Assembly: GCF_902832845.1 (NCBI RefSeq)
Contig: NZ_CADFDB010000007.1
Span: forward strand, 337,543-401,542
Length of the DNA: 64,000 nucleotides
DNA from: Burkholderia metallica
GTDB lineage: Bacteria > Pseudomonadota > Gammaproteobacteria > Burkholderiales > Burkholderiaceae
Reading direction: 5' to 3'
Part shown: one piece after another, positions 45,351 through 56,455 of the stretch
Layout: each line of letters starts with the position of its first letter
Position numbering within the stretch: the first letter of the stretch is position 1
The notes under the pieces: model-generated
The model's input: only the letters and a program-made list of their open reading frames with translations
Databases searched by the model: none
Told to the model about the DNA's origin: nothing
Program-made: the position numbers and the translations under genes

Positions 45351-47780
45351 TTAGCCGCGCAGACGCGCACCGGCACGAGCCATCCGTCCGACCAGCGTCT
45401 GGATCGCCTGATCGACGACCTCGTCCTGCAGCGTGCCAGCCGCGTCCTGCAGCGTCACGCGGAAGGCAAGGCTCTTCTCGTGCGCGGCAAGACCACCGGA
45501 AGTATTTGATTTTGCACGAAATTCGTCGAAGAGTACAACCTTCTGAACGAATCGGCAGGCCTCTTCGGCAAGCGCCTTCTTCATTTCGTCGAAAAGTGCC
45601 TGAACCTCGACCGCCTGATCGACGACAACGGCGATATCGCGACGGACCGGCGGGAATTTCGACACGTCGGTCGGCGCCGGCAGCGCACGCGCGATCAGCG
45701 CGTCCGCGTCGACTTCGAACATCACCGGCGCGTGCGGCAGCTCGTACTTTTGCATCAGGCGCGGGTGCAGCTCGCCGATCCAGCCGACCGTACGGCCATC
45801 GACTTCGATGCGTGCGCTGCGGCCCGGATGAAGGGCCGGATGCTCCGCCTTCACGAAGCGTGCGGCGGCAGGCGCGAGCAGCGCTTCGAGATCGCCCTTC
45901 ACGTCGAAGAAATCGACCGCACGGGTCGCCACACCCCACTGCTCGTCGAGCGCCGGACCATAGGCGAGCGCACCGACACGCTTCGGCTGCACGTAGCCTT
46001 CGACCGTCAGCTCGCCGGCCTTCGCCGACGCATCGGCGAGGAACACACGACCGGCCTCGAACACGCGCACGCGATCGGCGCGACGGTTCAGGTTGTGGCG
46101 CAGCACCGAAATCAGGCTGCCGAACAGCGTCGTGCGCATCACCGACAGCTGGCTCGCGATCGGATTCAGCAGGCGGATCGGCTGGTCGTTGCCCGCGAAA
46201 TCCTGTTCCCACTCCGCATCGACGAAGCTGAAGTTGACGGTTTCCGCATAGTCGCGCGCGGCGAGCGCGTGACGGATGTCGTGGATCGAGCGCCGCGTCT
46301 CGTGGGTCGCGCGCATTTCGCTCGTCGCGACCGGCGGACGCGCCGGGATCTTCTCGAACCCGTAGATGCGCGCCACTTCCTCGATCAGATCTTCCTCGAT
46401 CTCGATGTCGAAGCGATGCGACGGCGGCGTGACGAGGAATGCGTCGTCTTCACGCTCGAACGGCAGGCCGAGGCGCGTGAAGATGCTGGCGATCTCGTCG
46501 GCGCCGATCTGCACGCCGATGATGCGGTTCGCGCGCGACACACGCATCTTCACCGGCGCGCGCCGCGGCAGGTTCACGGCCTGATCGTCGACCGGGCCGG
46601 CCTTGCCGCCGCAGATCTCGAGAATCAGTTGCGTGATGCGCTCGACGTGCTCGACGGTCGTCGCGTAGTCGACGCCGCGCTCGAAGCGATGGGCCGCGTC
46701 GGTCGAGAAGTTGTACTTGCGTGCACGGCCGCGGATGCTGTCCGGCCACCAGAACGCGGCTTCCAGGTAGATGTTGGTCGTATCGAGCGTGACGGCCGTG
46801 CTGTCGCCGCCCATGATGCCGGCCAGGCTTTCCACCTGACGATCGTCCGCAATCACGCCGACCGTTTCGTCGAGTTCGACCGTGTTGCCGTTGAGCAGCT
46901 TCAGCGTTTCGCCGCGCTTGCCCCAGCGCACCTCGATGCCGCCGTGGATCTTGTCCAGATCGAACACGTGCGACGGGCGGCCGAGCTCGAACATCACGTA
47001 GTTCGAGATGTCGACGAGCGCCGACACGCTGCGCTGGCCCGAACGCTCGAGGCGCTCGACCATCCACTGCGGCGTCTTTGCATGCGCGTTCACGCCGCGG
47101 ATCACGCGACCCGAGAAGCGGCCGCACAGATCGGGCGCGGCGATGCGCACCGGCAGCGTTTCGTCGAGTTCGACGCGCACCGGCCGGATGTCGACCGGCG
47201 TCAACGACGCACCGGTGATCGCGGCCGTCTCGCGTGCGATGCCGAACACGGACAGGCAGTCGGCCTTGTTCGGCGTCAGCTTGATTTCGAAGATCGTGTC
47301 GTCGAGATTGAGCGTGTCGCGGATGTCCTGGCCGATCGGCGTGTCTTCCGGCAGGATCAGCAGGCCGCTGTGATCGTCCGACAGCTTCAGCTCGCGCGCC
47401 GAGCACAGCATCCCCTGGCTCTCCACGCCGCGCAGCTTCGACAGTTTGATCGCGAACGGCTTGCCGCCCTCTTCCGCCGGCGGGAGTTCCGCGCCGACCA
47501 GCGCGACCGGCACCTTGATGCCGGGCGCCACGTTCGGCGCGCCGCAGACGATGTTCAGCGTCGTGCCGGTGCCGGCGTCGACCTGACAGACATTGAGCTT
47601 GTCCGCATCCGGATGCTTGACGACTTCGAGCACGCGGCCGACGACGATCTTCGACGTCGGCGGCGCAGCCTTGCTCAGCGATTCGACTTCGAGCCCCGCC
47701 ATCGTCAGCGCGTGCGACAGTTCGTCCGTCGTCAGCTGCGGGTCGACAAAGGTTCTCAACCAGGATTCAGGGAATTGCAT
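45351..47780 (-). CDS. pheT: Phenylalanyl-tRNA synthetase beta subunit
   Basis: The 809-aa beta subunit of the PheRS heterotetramer carries the editing domain and tRNA-binding modules. It starts [14 protein letters not shown]. It has the EMAP/OB-like tRNA-binding domain ([20 protein letters not shown]), B5 and B3/B4 editing domains, and a C-terminal FDX-ACB domain. It lies 91 nt after pheS in the conserved cluster. Confidence 0.98.
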   Translation of the reverse strand: MQFPESWLRTFVDPQLTTDELSHALTMAGLEVESLSKAAPPTSKIVVGRVLEVVKHPDADKLNVCQVDAGTGTTLNIVCGAPNVAPGIKVPVALVGAELPPAEEGGKPFAIKLSKLRGVESQGMLCSARELKLSDDHSGLLILPEDTPIGQDIRDTLNLDDTIFEIKLTPNKADCLSVFGIARETAAITGASLTPVDIRPVRVELDETLPVRIAAPDLCGRFSGRVIRGVNAHAKTPQWMVERLERSGQRSVSALVDISNYVMFELGRPSHVFDLDKIHGGIEVRWGKRGETLKLLNGNTVELDETVGVIADDRQVESLAGIMGGDSTAVTLDTTNIYLEAAFWWPDSIRGRARKYNFSTDAAHRFERGVDYATTVEHVERITQLILEICGGKAGPVDDQAVNLPRRAPVKMRVSRANRIIGVQIGADEIASIFTRLGLPFEREDDAFLVTPPSHRFDIEIEEDLIEEVARIYGFEKIPARPPVATSEMRATHETRRSIHDIRHALAARDYAETVNFSFVDAEWEQDFAGNDQPIRLLNPIASQLSVMRTTLFGSLISVLRHNLNRRADRVRVFEAGRVFLADASAKAGELTVEGYVQPKRVGALAYGPALDEQWGVATRAVDFFDVKGDLEALLAPAAARFVKAEHPALHPGRSARIEVDGRTVGWIGELHPRLMQKYELPHAPVMFEVDADALIARALPAPTDVSKFPPVRRDIAVVVDQAVEVQALFDEMKKALAEEACRFVQKVVLFDEFRAKSNTSGGLAAHEKSLAFRVTLQDAAGTLQDEVVDQAIQTLVGRMARAGARLRG

Positions 47781-47871
47781 GGATGTCTACGTTCGAAACA
47801 GGTTAGATCGACGCCCGGGCCCCGTCGGATCGTTCGTCGGGGCATGCGCGGGCACAGGTCGGCGCGCGGCG

Positions 47872-48885
47872 TTACGCGAACTGGCGCAGGAAACGCAGGT
47901 CGTTCTCGAAGAACAGCCGGAGATCCTGGACGCCGTAGCGCAGCATCGTCAGGCGCTCGAGGCCGCTGCCGAACGCGAAGCCGATGTAGCGCTCGGGATC
48001 GAGGCCCATGTTGCGAATCACGGTCGGATGCACCTGCCCCGAGCCGGAGATCTCGAGCCACTTGCCGGCGTTCTTGCCTTGCTCGAACATCATGTCGATC
48101 TCGGCCGACGGTTCCGTGAACGGGAAGTACGACGGACGGAAGCGCACGAGGATGTCGTCGCGCTCGAAGAATTTTTTCAGGAAGTCGGTATAGACGCCCT
48201 TGAGATCGGCGAAGCTGATGTTTTCGTCGATCCACAGCCCCTCGACCTGATTGAACATCGGCGAGTGGGTCGCATCGCTGTCGACGCGATACGTGCGGCC
48301 CGGCGCGATCACCTTGATCGGCGGACGGTTCATGCGCGCGTAACGCACCTGCATCGGGCTCGTGTGCGTGCGCAGCAGCAGCTGGCGGCCGTCGGCATCC
48401 TTGCCTTCGACGTAGAAGGTGTCCTGCATCGAACGCGCCGGATGGTTCTCCGGGCTGTTCAGCGACGTGAAGTTGTACCAGTCGGTCTCGATTTCGGGGC
48501 CGTCGGCCACATCGAAACCGATCGAGCCGAAAATCTGTTCGACACGCTCCCACGTGCGCATCACGGGGTGCAGGCTGCCTGCACCGGCGCCGCGGCCCGG
48601 CAACGTCACGTCGATCGATTCTGCGGCGAGGCGCTGGTTCAGCAGCGCGTCGGCCAGTGCCTGACGGCGTGCGGTCAGCGCGGCTTCAACCTGCTGTTTC
48701 GCGACGTTGATGCGTGCACCTTCGGTCTTGCGTGCTTCGGGATCGAGCTTGCCGAGGCCCTTCAGCAACTCGGTCAGCGCACCCGACTTGCCGAGAAATC
48801 GTGCTTTCTCGTTTTCGAGCGTGGTGATGTCGGCAGCCTGTTCGAAGGACTGCTGCGCGTCGGCGACAATCTGGTCCAGATCCAT
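47872..48885 (-). CDS. pheS: Phenylalanyl-tRNA synthetase alpha subunit
   Basis: The catalytic alpha subunit has 337 aa. The start [17 protein letters not shown] is typical, so I chose the ATG at 48885 over in-frame GTG/ATG codons upstream. The N-terminal coiled coil is followed by the class II core with motifs [33 protein letters not shown] and [11 protein letters not shown]. It is preceded by a terminator-like hairpin after rplT, a candidate attenuator. Confidence 0.98.
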   Translation of the reverse strand: MDLDQIVADAQQSFEQAADITTLENEKARFLGKSGALTELLKGLGKLDPEARKTEGARINVAKQQVEAALTARRQALADALLNQRLAAESIDVTLPGRGAGAGSLHPVMRTWERVEQIFGSIGFDVADGPEIETDWYNFTSLNSPENHPARSMQDTFYVEGKDADGRQLLLRTHTSPMQVRYARMNRPPIKVIAPGRTYRVDSDATHSPMFNQVEGLWIDENISFADLKGVYTDFLKKFFERDDILVRFRPSYFPFTEPSAEIDMMFEQGKNAGKWLEISGSGQVHPTVIRNMGLDPERYIGFAFGSGLERLTMLRYGVQDLRLFFENDLRFLRQFA

Positions 48886-48942
48886 AGATCCCATCATTTC
48901 CAACGTCATTCGGTCTTGGCGAGCGAAATCGCACACCAAACA

Positions 48943-48973
48943 AAAAAGGGGCTCGGAAGAGCCCCGTTTTCGC
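48943..48973 (-). terminator. Terminator between rplT and pheS
   Basis: On the minus strand CGGGGCTC-TTCC-GAGCCCC is followed by six T residues. It lies in the pheS leader, 58 nt before the ATG, and could be an attenuator. Confidence 0.8.
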
Positions 48974-49033
48974 TGCAGCGGCCGAGATTACCGGAACATC
49001 GCTGCAACTAACCACGCAGTGCTAATTTCGCAA

Positions 49034-49393
49034 TTAGGCTGCAACGGCGGCTTTCACCTGCTTGACGATCGCAGCAAAAGCAGCCTTGTCGAACACCGCC
49101 ATGTCGGCCAGCACCTTACGGTCGAGTTCGATCGACGCCTTCTTCAGGCCGTTGATGAACACGCTGTAGGTCATGTCGTGCTGGCGAACTGCCGCGTTGA
49201 TACGCGTGATCCACAGTGCGCGGAACACACGCTTCTTGTTGCGGCGATCGCGGTACGCGTACTGACCAGCGCGCATCACCGCCTGCTTGGCGATGCGGTA
49301 GACGTTATTGCGGCGGCCGCGATAACCCTTGGCCAGGTTGATGATCTTCTTGTGGCGGGCCCGTGCGGTTACCCCACGTTTGACTCGAGGCAT
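49034..49393 (-). CDS. rplT: 50S ribosomal protein L20
   Basis: The 119-aa basic protein starts [20 protein letters not shown] and has the helix [20 protein letters not shown] typical of L20. It nucleates 50S assembly and, in E. coli, represses its own operon. It lies 30 nt after rpmI. Confidence 0.98.
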
Positions 49394-49423
49394 GTTTCTC
49401 TCCTTGGAGTATCAGTTGAGGGG

Positions 49424-49621
49424 TTACGCGAACGGGAGCATCGCGCGGACGGAGTTCAGATCGGAATCATGAACTGCCGTGGCGCCGCGCAGATGGCGCT
49501 TGTTCTTCGTGGTTTTCTTGGTCAGGATGTGGCGCTTGAAGGCTTGACCGCGCTTGACGGTACCGCCCGGACGCACCACGAAGCGCTTTGCAGCGCTCTT
49601 CTTGGTCTTCATCTTAGGCAT
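49424..49621 (-). CDS. rpmI: 50S ribosomal protein L35
   Basis: The 65-aa protein starts [16 protein letters not shown], a typical L35 sequence, so the ATG at 49621 is chosen over an in-frame start three codons upstream. It ends with the [13 protein letters not shown] segment. Operon infC-rpmI-rplT is in the usual order; the 189-nt gap after infC could hold an L20-binding leader. Confidence 0.98.
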
Positions 49622-49810
49622 GACGAACAACTCCAGTTTATTAGATGGCGATGGGTGTGCGGTTGGCTTGCGCCCTTGACCCGCCCTTCGAAACCCAGTC
49701 CACTTGTGTACGGCGGGCCGCTTGCGCAGCCGCCGTCATTGTTGGCGCGCCGCCCTGACCGGGCAACGCGCCGAACCACTGCGAACCTGCGCGCCAAGCG
49801 CGCGGGCCCG

Positions 49811-50335
49811 TTACTTCTTTTTCTTCGGCGAGAGCACCATGATCATCTGGCGCCCTTCCATCTTCGGCATCTGCTCGACCTGGCCGACTTCCTCGAGATC
49901 CGTGCGCAGACGCTCGAGCATCCGCATACCGATTTCCTGGTGAGCCATTTCGCGGCCACGGAAACGCAACGTGATCTTCGTCTTGTCGCCTTCTTCGAGG
50001 AAGCGGACGAGGTTGCGCAGCTTGACGTTGTAATCACCGTCATCGGTACCCGGGCGGAACTTGACTTCCTTGACCTGGATGACCTTCTGCTTCAGCTTCG
50101 CTTCGTGCTGCTTCTTCGATTCCTGGTACTTGAACTTGCCGTAATCCATCAGACGGCAAACCGGCGGCACCGCTTGCGGCGCGATTTCCACCAGGTCAAC
50201 ATCCAGTTCTTCCGATTTACGGAAAGCATCAGCGAGTTTTACGATACCGAGCGGTTCGTTCTCGATCCCGACCAGGCGCACTTCCGGCGCAGTGATTTCA
50301 CCGTTGATGCGGTGCGACGACTTATCAGTAGCGAT
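49811..50335 (-). CDS. infC: Translation initiation factor IF-3 with AUC start
   Basis: IF-3 binds 30S and checks start codons. The conserved N-terminus ([20 protein letters not shown]) is recovered only if translation begins at ATC (50333-50335), preceded by a GAGGAAAC ribosome site. This gives 174 aa. Rare AUU/AUC starts are the known basis of infC autoregulation in other bacteria: IF-3 discriminates against its own start. The N-domain, linker and C-domain ([30 protein letters not shown]) are complete. The first ATG/GTG-based reading would lose 18 conserved residues. Confidence 0.97.
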   Translation of the reverse strand: MATDKSSHRINGEITAPEVRLVGIENEPLGIVKLADAFRKSEELDVDLVEIAPQAVPPVCRLMDYGKFKYQESKKQHEAKLKQKVIQVKEVKFRPGTDDGDYNVKLRNLVRFLEEGDKTKITLRFRGREMAHQEIGMRMLERLRTDLEEVGQVEQMPKMEGRQMIMVLSPKKKK

Positions 50336-50384
50336 GTTACGTTTCCTCTAAAAATTAAAAAAACGAGCCGCGCTGCCAGGGCGG

Positions 50385-52292
50385 TTACTTGAACGAGCGC
50401 AGGTCTTCCTGCAGACGCTCAACGAAGGCTTCGACCGGCATCACGCCAAGATCGACGCCGCCACGGGCACGCACGGCTACCGTTTGCGCATCACGCTCCT
50501 TATCGCCCACGACGAGGAGATAAGGCACCTTTTCCAGCGTGTGCTCGCGTATTTTATAGCTAATCTTCTCGTTGCGCAAATCGGCCGTCACTCTAACCCC
50601 TTGTTTTTGCAACGTTTGGGCCAGAGATTGCGCATATTCGGCCTGACTTTCGGCGATATTGAGCACAACTGCCTGGAACGGCGCGAGCCAGGCCGGCATC
50701 GCACCGGCGTGGTGCTCGATCAAAATGCCGAGGAAACGCTCCATCGAACCGACGATTGCACGGTGCAGCATCACCGGCCGGCGGCGGCTGTTGTCCTCCG
50801 CCACGTACTCGGCGCCGAGGCGCTCCGGCAGCACCATGTCGAGCTGCAGCGTGCCGCACTGCCACGAGCGGCCGAGTGCGTCCTTGATGTGGTACTCAAT
50901 CTTCGGGCCGTAGAACGCGCCCTCACCCGGCAATTCCTCCCAGGTGAGGCCGCAGGCCGTCAACGCGTCGCGCAGGCCCTGCTCGGCACGATCCCACGTC
51001 TCGTCCGTACCCGCGCGCTGATCCGGGCGCAGCGACAGCTTGATGTCGATGTGCTCGAAGCCGAAGTCCTTGTACACGCTCATGGCCAGCGTGTTGAACG
51101 CGATCGATTCCGAGATGAACTGCTCTTCCGTACAGAAGATGTGCGCATCGTCCTGCACGAAGCCGCGCACGCGCATCAGGCCGTGCAGCGCGCCCGACGC
51201 CTCGTTGCGGTGGCACGAACCGAATTCCGCGTAACGCAGCGGCAGATCGCGGTACGAACGCAGCCCGTGCTTGAACACCTGGACGTGGCCCGGGCAGTTC
51301 ATCGGCTTGATCGCGTAGTCGCGCTTCTCCGACTCCGTCGTGAACATGTTCTCGCGGTAGTTCTGCCAGTGGCCCGACGCTTCCCACAGCGAGCGGTCCA
51401 TGATCATCGGCGTCTTGATCTCGAGGTAGCCGCCTTCGTTCACGCGGCGGCGCATGTACTGCTCGACCTGCTGCCACAGCGCCCAGCCCTTCGGATGCCA
51501 GAACACCATGCCCGGCGACTCTTCCTGCATGTGGAACAGGTCGAGCTGCTTGCCGAGCTTGCGGTGATCGCGCTTTTCCGCTTCTTCGAGCATGTGCAGG
51601 TACTGGTCCTGGTCTTCCTTCCTGGTCCAGGCCGTGCCGTAGATGCGCTGCAGCTGCTCGTTCTTCGAATCGCCGCGCCAGTACGCGCCCGCGACCTTCA
51701 TCAGCTTGAAGACCTTCAGCTTGCCGGTGGACGGCACGTGCGGGCCGCGGCACAGATCGGTGAAGCCGCCGTGCGAATACAGCTTGATTTCGTCGCTTTG
51801 CGGAATCGATTCGATGATCTCGGCCTTGTACTTCTCGCCGATGCTGCGGAAATAGCCCGCCGCTTCGTCGCGCGACACGACACGACGCGTCACCGGCTCG
51901 TCCTTCTTCACGAGCTCCTGCATGCGCTTTTCGATCTTCTCCAGATCTTCGGGCGTGAACGGCCGGTTATACGAGAAGTCGTAATAGAAGCCGTTGTCGA
52001 TCACCGGGCCGATCGTCACCTGCGCGTCCGGATACAGCTCCTTCACCGCGTACGCAAGCAAGTGCGCGGTCGAGTGACGGATGATGTCGAGGCCGTCGGC
52101 GTCCTTGTCGGTCACGATCGCAAGCGACGCGTCGCGGTCGATCACAGTCGACGTATCGACGAGCTCGCCGTCGAGCTTGCCGCCAAGCGCAGCTTTCGCA
52201 AGACCGGGACCGATCGAGGCTGCAACCTCGGCAACTGTCACCGGATGCTCGTATTGTCGAACTGAGCCGTCAGGCAAGCGTATCGAAACCAT
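50385..52292 (-). CDS. thrS: Threonyl-tRNA synthetase
   Basis: This 635-aa class II synthetase has the TGS domain ([15 protein letters not shown]), the editing domain with [16 protein letters not shown], the catalytic core ([29 protein letters not shown]; a final [15 protein letters not shown]) and the anticodon domain. It is first in the leftward cluster thrS-infC-rpmI-rplT. It ends 49 nt before the infC start. Confidence 0.98.
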   Translation of the reverse strand: MVSIRLPDGSVRQYEHPVTVAEVAASIGPGLAKAALGGKLDGELVDTSTVIDRDASLAIVTDKDADGLDIIRHSTAHLLAYAVKELYPDAQVTIGPVIDNGFYYDFSYNRPFTPEDLEKIEKRMQELVKKDEPVTRRVVSRDEAAGYFRSIGEKYKAEIIESIPQSDEIKLYSHGGFTDLCRGPHVPSTGKLKVFKLMKVAGAYWRGDSKNEQLQRIYGTAWTRKEDQDQYLHMLEEAEKRDHRKLGKQLDLFHMQEESPGMVFWHPKGWALWQQVEQYMRRRVNEGGYLEIKTPMIMDRSLWEASGHWQNYRENMFTTESEKRDYAIKPMNCPGHVQVFKHGLRSYRDLPLRYAEFGSCHRNEASGALHGLMRVRGFVQDDAHIFCTEEQFISESIAFNTLAMSVYKDFGFEHIDIKLSLRPDQRAGTDETWDRAEQGLRDALTACGLTWEELPGEGAFYGPKIEYHIKDALGRSWQCGTLQLDMVLPERLGAEYVAEDNSRRRPVMLHRAIVGSMERFLGILIEHHAGAMPAWLAPFQAVVLNIAESQAEYAQSLAQTLQKQGVRVTADLRNEKISYKIREHTLEKVPYLLVVGDKERDAQTVAVRARGGVDLGVMPVEAFVERLQEDLRSFK

Positions 52293-52367
52293 AGCAATCT
52301 CCGTGATGCCGACAGTGGGCGGCAGACCAGGTACGCGATCAAAAAATCACGCGGGAAAATTTCGCGA

Positions 52368-52404
52368 CAAAAAAAATGCGGCCCCGCTTTCGAGGGGCCG
52401 CATT
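52368..52404 (-). terminator. Terminator between tRNA-Val and thrS
   Basis: AATGCGGCCCC / GGGGCCGCATT is followed on the minus strand by eight T residues. It ends the tRNA-Val transcript or acts as a thrS leader attenuator; the thrS ATG is about 75 nt further on. Confidence 0.85.
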
Positions 52405-52563
52405 CGATACTTCACTCAAACTGAAAGGGCGAAAGGGTTCCTCGACTAGCGTCGCTCCGAAAAGGTTTCGGTCAACGTTCGCGGTGTCATAACCGTATTC
52501 GCCTTGTTCGCGTTGAATTATTTACTGCATCGAACGCCCGGAGACCGGACATTCTCAATTCGT

Positions 52564-52640
52564 TGGTAGGCTCGATTGGACTCGAACCAACGACCCCCAC
52601 CATGTCAAGGTGGTGCTCTAACCAGCTGAGCTACGAGCCT
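52564..52640 (-). tRNA. tRNA-Val (GAC)
   Basis: This 77-nt tRNA on the minus strand has an acceptor stem AGGCTCG / CGAGCCT plus ACCA. The anticodon arm CCACC-TTGACAT-GGTGG gives anticodon GAC, and the T arm has GGTTCGAGTCC. The 3' CCA is encoded. Confidence 0.97.
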
Positions 52641-52726
52641 AGTGAAGCTAAGATTATATGGAGCCGCTACCCGCTTGGCAAGAGTTTTATGCAGTTGCAG
52701 CAAAATAACGGTGTTCCAACCCCACA

Positions 52727-54961
52727 TCAGGCCTTCCGCCCCGCCCGCACGACGCCCTGCACCTCGCCGAGCAGCGTGCATGCGCGCTGCACCTGCGCCG
52801 AGTTCGACACCTCGACCGTGAACTGCATGAATGCCGCGTTGCGGCGGCTCTGCGTCTTCACGCCCACCACGTTCATCTTCTCGCGCGCGAACACTTCGGA
52901 GATGTCGCGCAGCAACCCTTGCCGGTCGCTCGCCTCGATCATCAGGTCGACCGGATAGACGGACGCCCCGCGGCCGCCGAGCACGTCGGCCGACCAGGTC
53001 GTCTGGAGCACGCGCTCCGGCGCGCGCTCGACCATCCGGCGAAACGTCGGGCAATCGGTGCGGTGGATCGACATCCCCTTGCCGCGCGTGACGAAGCCGC
53101 TGATCGGGTCGGGCGGCGCCGGACGGCAGCAGCGCGCGAGCTGGGTCAGCAGCGCGTCGACGCCCACGACCAGCACACCGGTCGACGCGCCGTGCGCGAC
53201 GCTTGCGCCGCTGCCGCGCTTCTCGAAATCGGCAGGCGCTTCGGGCGCCGGTTCGGGCGGCGGCGCATCGGACAGCGCGTGCTCGACGTTGCGCAGGCTG
53301 AACTCTTCCTTGCCGACGACCGAGAACAGCTCCTCGGGCGACTTGAAGCCGAGCTTCGCGGCGAGGTTGTCGAGGTTGACCGACGTCTTGCCCTCGCGTT
53401 GCAGCGTCTTTTCGACGAGTGCGCGGCCATGCGCGACATTTTCTTCCTGCTCGATCGAGTTGAACCACGCACGCACCTTCTGACGCGCGCGCGGGCTCTT
53501 CATGTAGCCCAACTGCAGGTTCAGCCAGTCGCGCGACGGCCCGCCCTCCTTCACCGCGATGATCTCGACCGTCTGGCCATTCGAAAGCGGTGTGTTGAGC
53601 GGCACCATCGCGCCGTCGACGCGTGCGCCCCGGCAGCGATGGCCGAGTTCGCTGTGCAGGTGGTACGCGAAATCGACCGGCGTCGCGCCCTGCGGCAGCG
53701 CGATCACGCGCGCCTGCGGCGTCAGCACGTAGATGTGGTCGTCGTCGAGCGACGTTTCGCGCAGTTGTGCCCACGCCTTGTCGCCCGACTTTTCCGCGCC
53801 GTCCTCGACGTCGTCCTTCCACGCGAGCAGCTGGCGCAGCCACGCGATCTTCTCGTCGTACTTGTCGCTCGCCGAAAACTGGCCGCCGTAGCCGCGCGCA
53901 CCGGCCTCCTTGTAGCGCCAGTGCGCGGCGACGCCGTACTCGGCGAAACGGTGCATCTCCTGCGTGCGGATCTGCACTTCGAACGCGCGGCCGTCGTCGC
54001 CGATCACGACCGTGTGCAGCGACTTGTAGCCGTTCGGCTTCGGCCGCGAGATGTAGTCGTCGAATTCCTTCGGCACCGGCTGCCACAGGTGATGCACGAT
54101 ACCGAGCACCGTGTAGCAATCCTTGATGTCCGGCACGATCACGCGAAACGCGCGCACGTCGTACAGCTCGGAGAAGTCGAGCTCCTTGCCGCGCATCTTG
54201 CGCCAGATGCTGTAGATGTGCTTCGGCCGGCCGCTCACGTCAGCCTGGATGTGCGCGTCCGCCAGCTCCTGCTGCAACCGGTCGATCGCCTGCTTGACGT
54301 ACGCTTCGCGCTCGATGCGTTTCTCGTCGAGCAGCTTCGCGATCCGTTTGTAGGTGACGGGATCCTCGAAGCGGAACGCGAGATCCTCGAGCTCCCACTT
54401 CAGTTGCCAGATGCCGAGACGGTTCGCGAGCGGCGCGTAGATCTCGAGCGTCTCGCGCGCGACGTCGGGCGGCGGGTCGATCTTCGCGGCCGCATAGTAG
54501 CGCAGCGACTGCAGGCGCGACGCAAGCCGGATCAGCACCACGCGGATGTCCTGCGCGAACGCAAGCAGCATCTTGCGCAGCGCCTCGATCTGCGTACGCC
54601 GCTCTTCGGCCGCGTCGCGCCCGACGTCGGGCACCGCGTTGTGCGCCGCGCGCAGGCTGACGGTGCCAAGCCGCAACAGCTTGCGCACGTCGGCCACGAG
54701 ACGCGCCACCTCTTCGCCGAAGCGTTCGGCGAGTTCGCGCTCGGGGTCGTTCAGGTGCGGCGTCAGCACGAACAGCGCGGCCGCCTGCATCGCGGGCGGA
54801 TCGACGTTCAGCGTGCGCATGATCGACGCCGTGCCCGCCGAGTGATCGGCCAGCAGTTCGCCCGACGACAGGCGCACGTCGCCGGCCCGCTCGCGCACGA
54901 ACGCGAGCACGTCGTCGAACGATGGCGCCGCGACGGAGGAAGCGGAAACGGACTCGGTCAT
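52727..54961 (-). CDS. relA: (p)ppGpp synthetase RelA
   Basis: The ribosome-associated stringent-response synthetase has 744 aa. The N-terminal hydrolase-like domain lacks the His-Asp pair needed for (p)ppGpp breakdown, since HLNDPERELAERFG takes the place of the active HD motif, so this is RelA rather than SpoT. The synthetase domain has SELYDVRAFRVIV and RPKPNGYKSLHT, then a TGS domain (ITVLTPQARVIALPQG-like strand) and a C-terminal ACT domain. It lies just upstream of tRNA-Val. Confidence 0.96.
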   Translation of the reverse strand: MTESVSASSVAAPSFDDVLAFVRERAGDVRLSSGELLADHSAGTASIMRTLNVDPPAMQAAALFVLTPHLNDPERELAERFGEEVARLVADVRKLLRLGTVSLRAAHNAVPDVGRDAAEERRTQIEALRKMLLAFAQDIRVVLIRLASRLQSLRYYAAAKIDPPPDVARETLEIYAPLANRLGIWQLKWELEDLAFRFEDPVTYKRIAKLLDEKRIEREAYVKQAIDRLQQELADAHIQADVSGRPKHIYSIWRKMRGKELDFSELYDVRAFRVIVPDIKDCYTVLGIVHHLWQPVPKEFDDYISRPKPNGYKSLHTVVIGDDGRAFEVQIRTQEMHRFAEYGVAAHWRYKEAGARGYGGQFSASDKYDEKIAWLRQLLAWKDDVEDGAEKSGDKAWAQLRETSLDDDHIYVLTPQARVIALPQGATPVDFAYHLHSELGHRCRGARVDGAMVPLNTPLSNGQTVEIIAVKEGGPSRDWLNLQLGYMKSPRARQKVRAWFNSIEQEENVAHGRALVEKTLQREGKTSVNLDNLAAKLGFKSPEELFSVVGKEEFSLRNVEHALSDAPPPEPAPEAPADFEKRGSGASVAHGASTGVLVVGVDALLTQLARCCRPAPPDPISGFVTRGKGMSIHRTDCPTFRRMVERAPERVLQTTWSADVLGGRGASVYPVDLMIEASDRQGLLRDISEVFAREKMNVVGVKTQSRRNAAFMQFTVEVSNSAQVQRACTLLGEVQGVVRAGRKA

Positions 54962-55000
54962 CGCACGGTCTGGCGTAATGCGGTCATCGTGACGCTTCGC

Positions 55001-55354
55001 TCAGCTCCGTTGCGCGGCGACGACGACGATCTCGACGAGCAGCGCCGGATCCGCGAGCTTCGCCTCGACGGTTGCGCGCGGCGGCGTGTTGCCCTGCGCG
55101 ACCCATGCGTCCCACTCCGCGTTCATGCCTTCGAAGTTCGCGAGATCGGAAATGTAGATCTGCACCGACAGCAGATGCGCCTTGTCGCTGTTCGCTTCGG
55201 CGAGCAGGCGGTCGATGTGGCCGAGCACTTCGCGCGTCTGGCCCCTGATGTCCTGGGTGGTGTCTTCGGCGATCTGGCCGGCCAGATACACGGTACCGTT
55301 GTGGATCGCGGTTTCGGAGAGACGGGCTCCGACGTGGTGACGAATGACTGCCAT
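55001..55354 (-). CDS. RidA/YjgF-family protein
   Basis: The product has 117 aa from the ATG at 55354. It has the family pattern: HNGTVYLAGQIAEDT, a helix GQTREVLGHIDRLLAEANSD, and PPRATVEAKLADPALLVEIV with the carboxylate-binding Arg. RidA proteins hydrolyse reactive enamines or imines such as 2-aminoacrylate. It is 39 nt upstream of the relA start and could be cotranscribed. Confidence 0.92.
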   Translation of the reverse strand: MAVIRHHVGARLSETAIHNGTVYLAGQIAEDTTQDIRGQTREVLGHIDRLLAEANSDKAHLLSVQIYISDLANFEGMNAEWDAWVAQGNTPPRATVEAKLADPALLVEIVVVAAQRS

Positions 55355-55434
55355 GGATGGTTCCGGTCGGTTGAATGGGTGAAGAATCGGCGACACGCGA
55401 CCCGCATGCCGCCGAACCGCATATTATGACGCGT

Positions 55435-56340
55435 TTATGCGCCGCCTTCGATGAAATACCGGCGCGCAAGCGCAATCTGGTCGGCGGCGATGAACGCCGG
55501 CGCGTGGCCCGTGCCGGGGATCTCGGCCTGCGACACGTGCCGGCCGCGGCGCACCATCTCGGCCGCCGTATCGCGCGACAGCAGGTCGGAATGCTCGCCG
55601 CGCACGACGAGCAGCGACGCATCCGTCGCCTCGATCGCGCGCCACAGCGCAGCCTCGCCGAGTGCGGCCAGTTCGGGCGTCGTCGCCTTGAACGGTTCGG
55701 CGATGCGCGGATCGTAGCGCATCGTCCAGCCGCCTTCGGGCAGTTCGCGCAGCAGCGGCCCGTTGATCTCGCGCCATTCGTCGCCGCTCAGCGCGCCGAA
55801 CGGCAGCGACAGCGACGTCAGATAGTCGACGCCTTCCTGCTCGGTCGCAAAGCGCGGCTGCACGCCGAGGTATTCGCCGATGCGCGTGAGCGAATCGGGT
55901 TCGATGCGCGGGCCGACGTCGTTGACGATCATCCGGCGCAGCGGCGAACCGGGCAGCCCGGCGAGTGCCATGCCGATGAGGCCGCCCATCGACGTGCCGA
56001 ACCAGTCGACCGATTCGACGTCGAGCCGCGCGATCAGCGTCACCATGTCGGCCACATATTGCGGAATCCCGTAAAGCCGCGGATCGGCGAGCCAGTCGGA
56101 CCGGCCGCGCCCGACGACGTCGGGGCAGACGACGCGATATGTATCGGACAGCGCGGAGGCGAGCCTGTCGAAATCGCGCCCGGAGCGGGTCAGGCCGTGC
56201 ACGCAGACAAGCACGCGCGGATTCGTGGGATCGCCCCATTCGGTATAGGCGACGTGGTGCAGGCCGGCCGCGCTCGCACACTGCACGCGCCGCTGGCGGG
56301 GAACCGGGGGATTCACTGGAGTCGTTGGCATCGTTGGCAT
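55435..56340 (-). CDS. Alpha/beta-hydrolase
   Basis: The product has 301 aa, starting at 56340 or three codons later. The fold has VCVHGLTRSGRDFD (oxyanion region), the nucleophile elbow GTSMGG, Asp in VVRGEHSDLL and the catalytic His in GTGHAPAF. It looks like a small ester or C-C bond hydrolase of the haloperoxidase-like group. Substrate is unknown. The gene is monocistronic. Confidence 0.9.
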   Translation of the reverse strand: MPTMPTTPVNPPVPRQRRVQCASAAGLHHVAYTEWGDPTNPRVLVCVHGLTRSGRDFDRLASALSDTYRVVCPDVVGRGRSDWLADPRLYGIPQYVADMVTLIARLDVESVDWFGTSMGGLIGMALAGLPGSPLRRMIVNDVGPRIEPDSLTRIGEYLGVQPRFATEQEGVDYLTSLSLPFGALSGDEWREINGPLLRELPEGGWTMRYDPRIAEPFKATTPELAALGEAALWRAIEATDASLLVVRGEHSDLLSRDTAAEMVRRGRHVSQAEIPGTGHAPAFIAADQIALARRYFIEGGA

Positions 56341-56455
56341 CCTGTCGAACGGGGGCGGACGCGCGGGACAACGCCTGCTGCGCCTGATGCAAACGATTGT
56401 AAACCGCTTCGGAACGACGAGGCGCCACGCGCCCGGCCCATCGCCCGGGACGGGT

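Noticed and set aside
54123-54961. RelA as a bifunctional SpoT-type enzyme
   Set aside because: The His-Asp pair of the hydrolase domain is missing, so hydrolase activity is unlikely.
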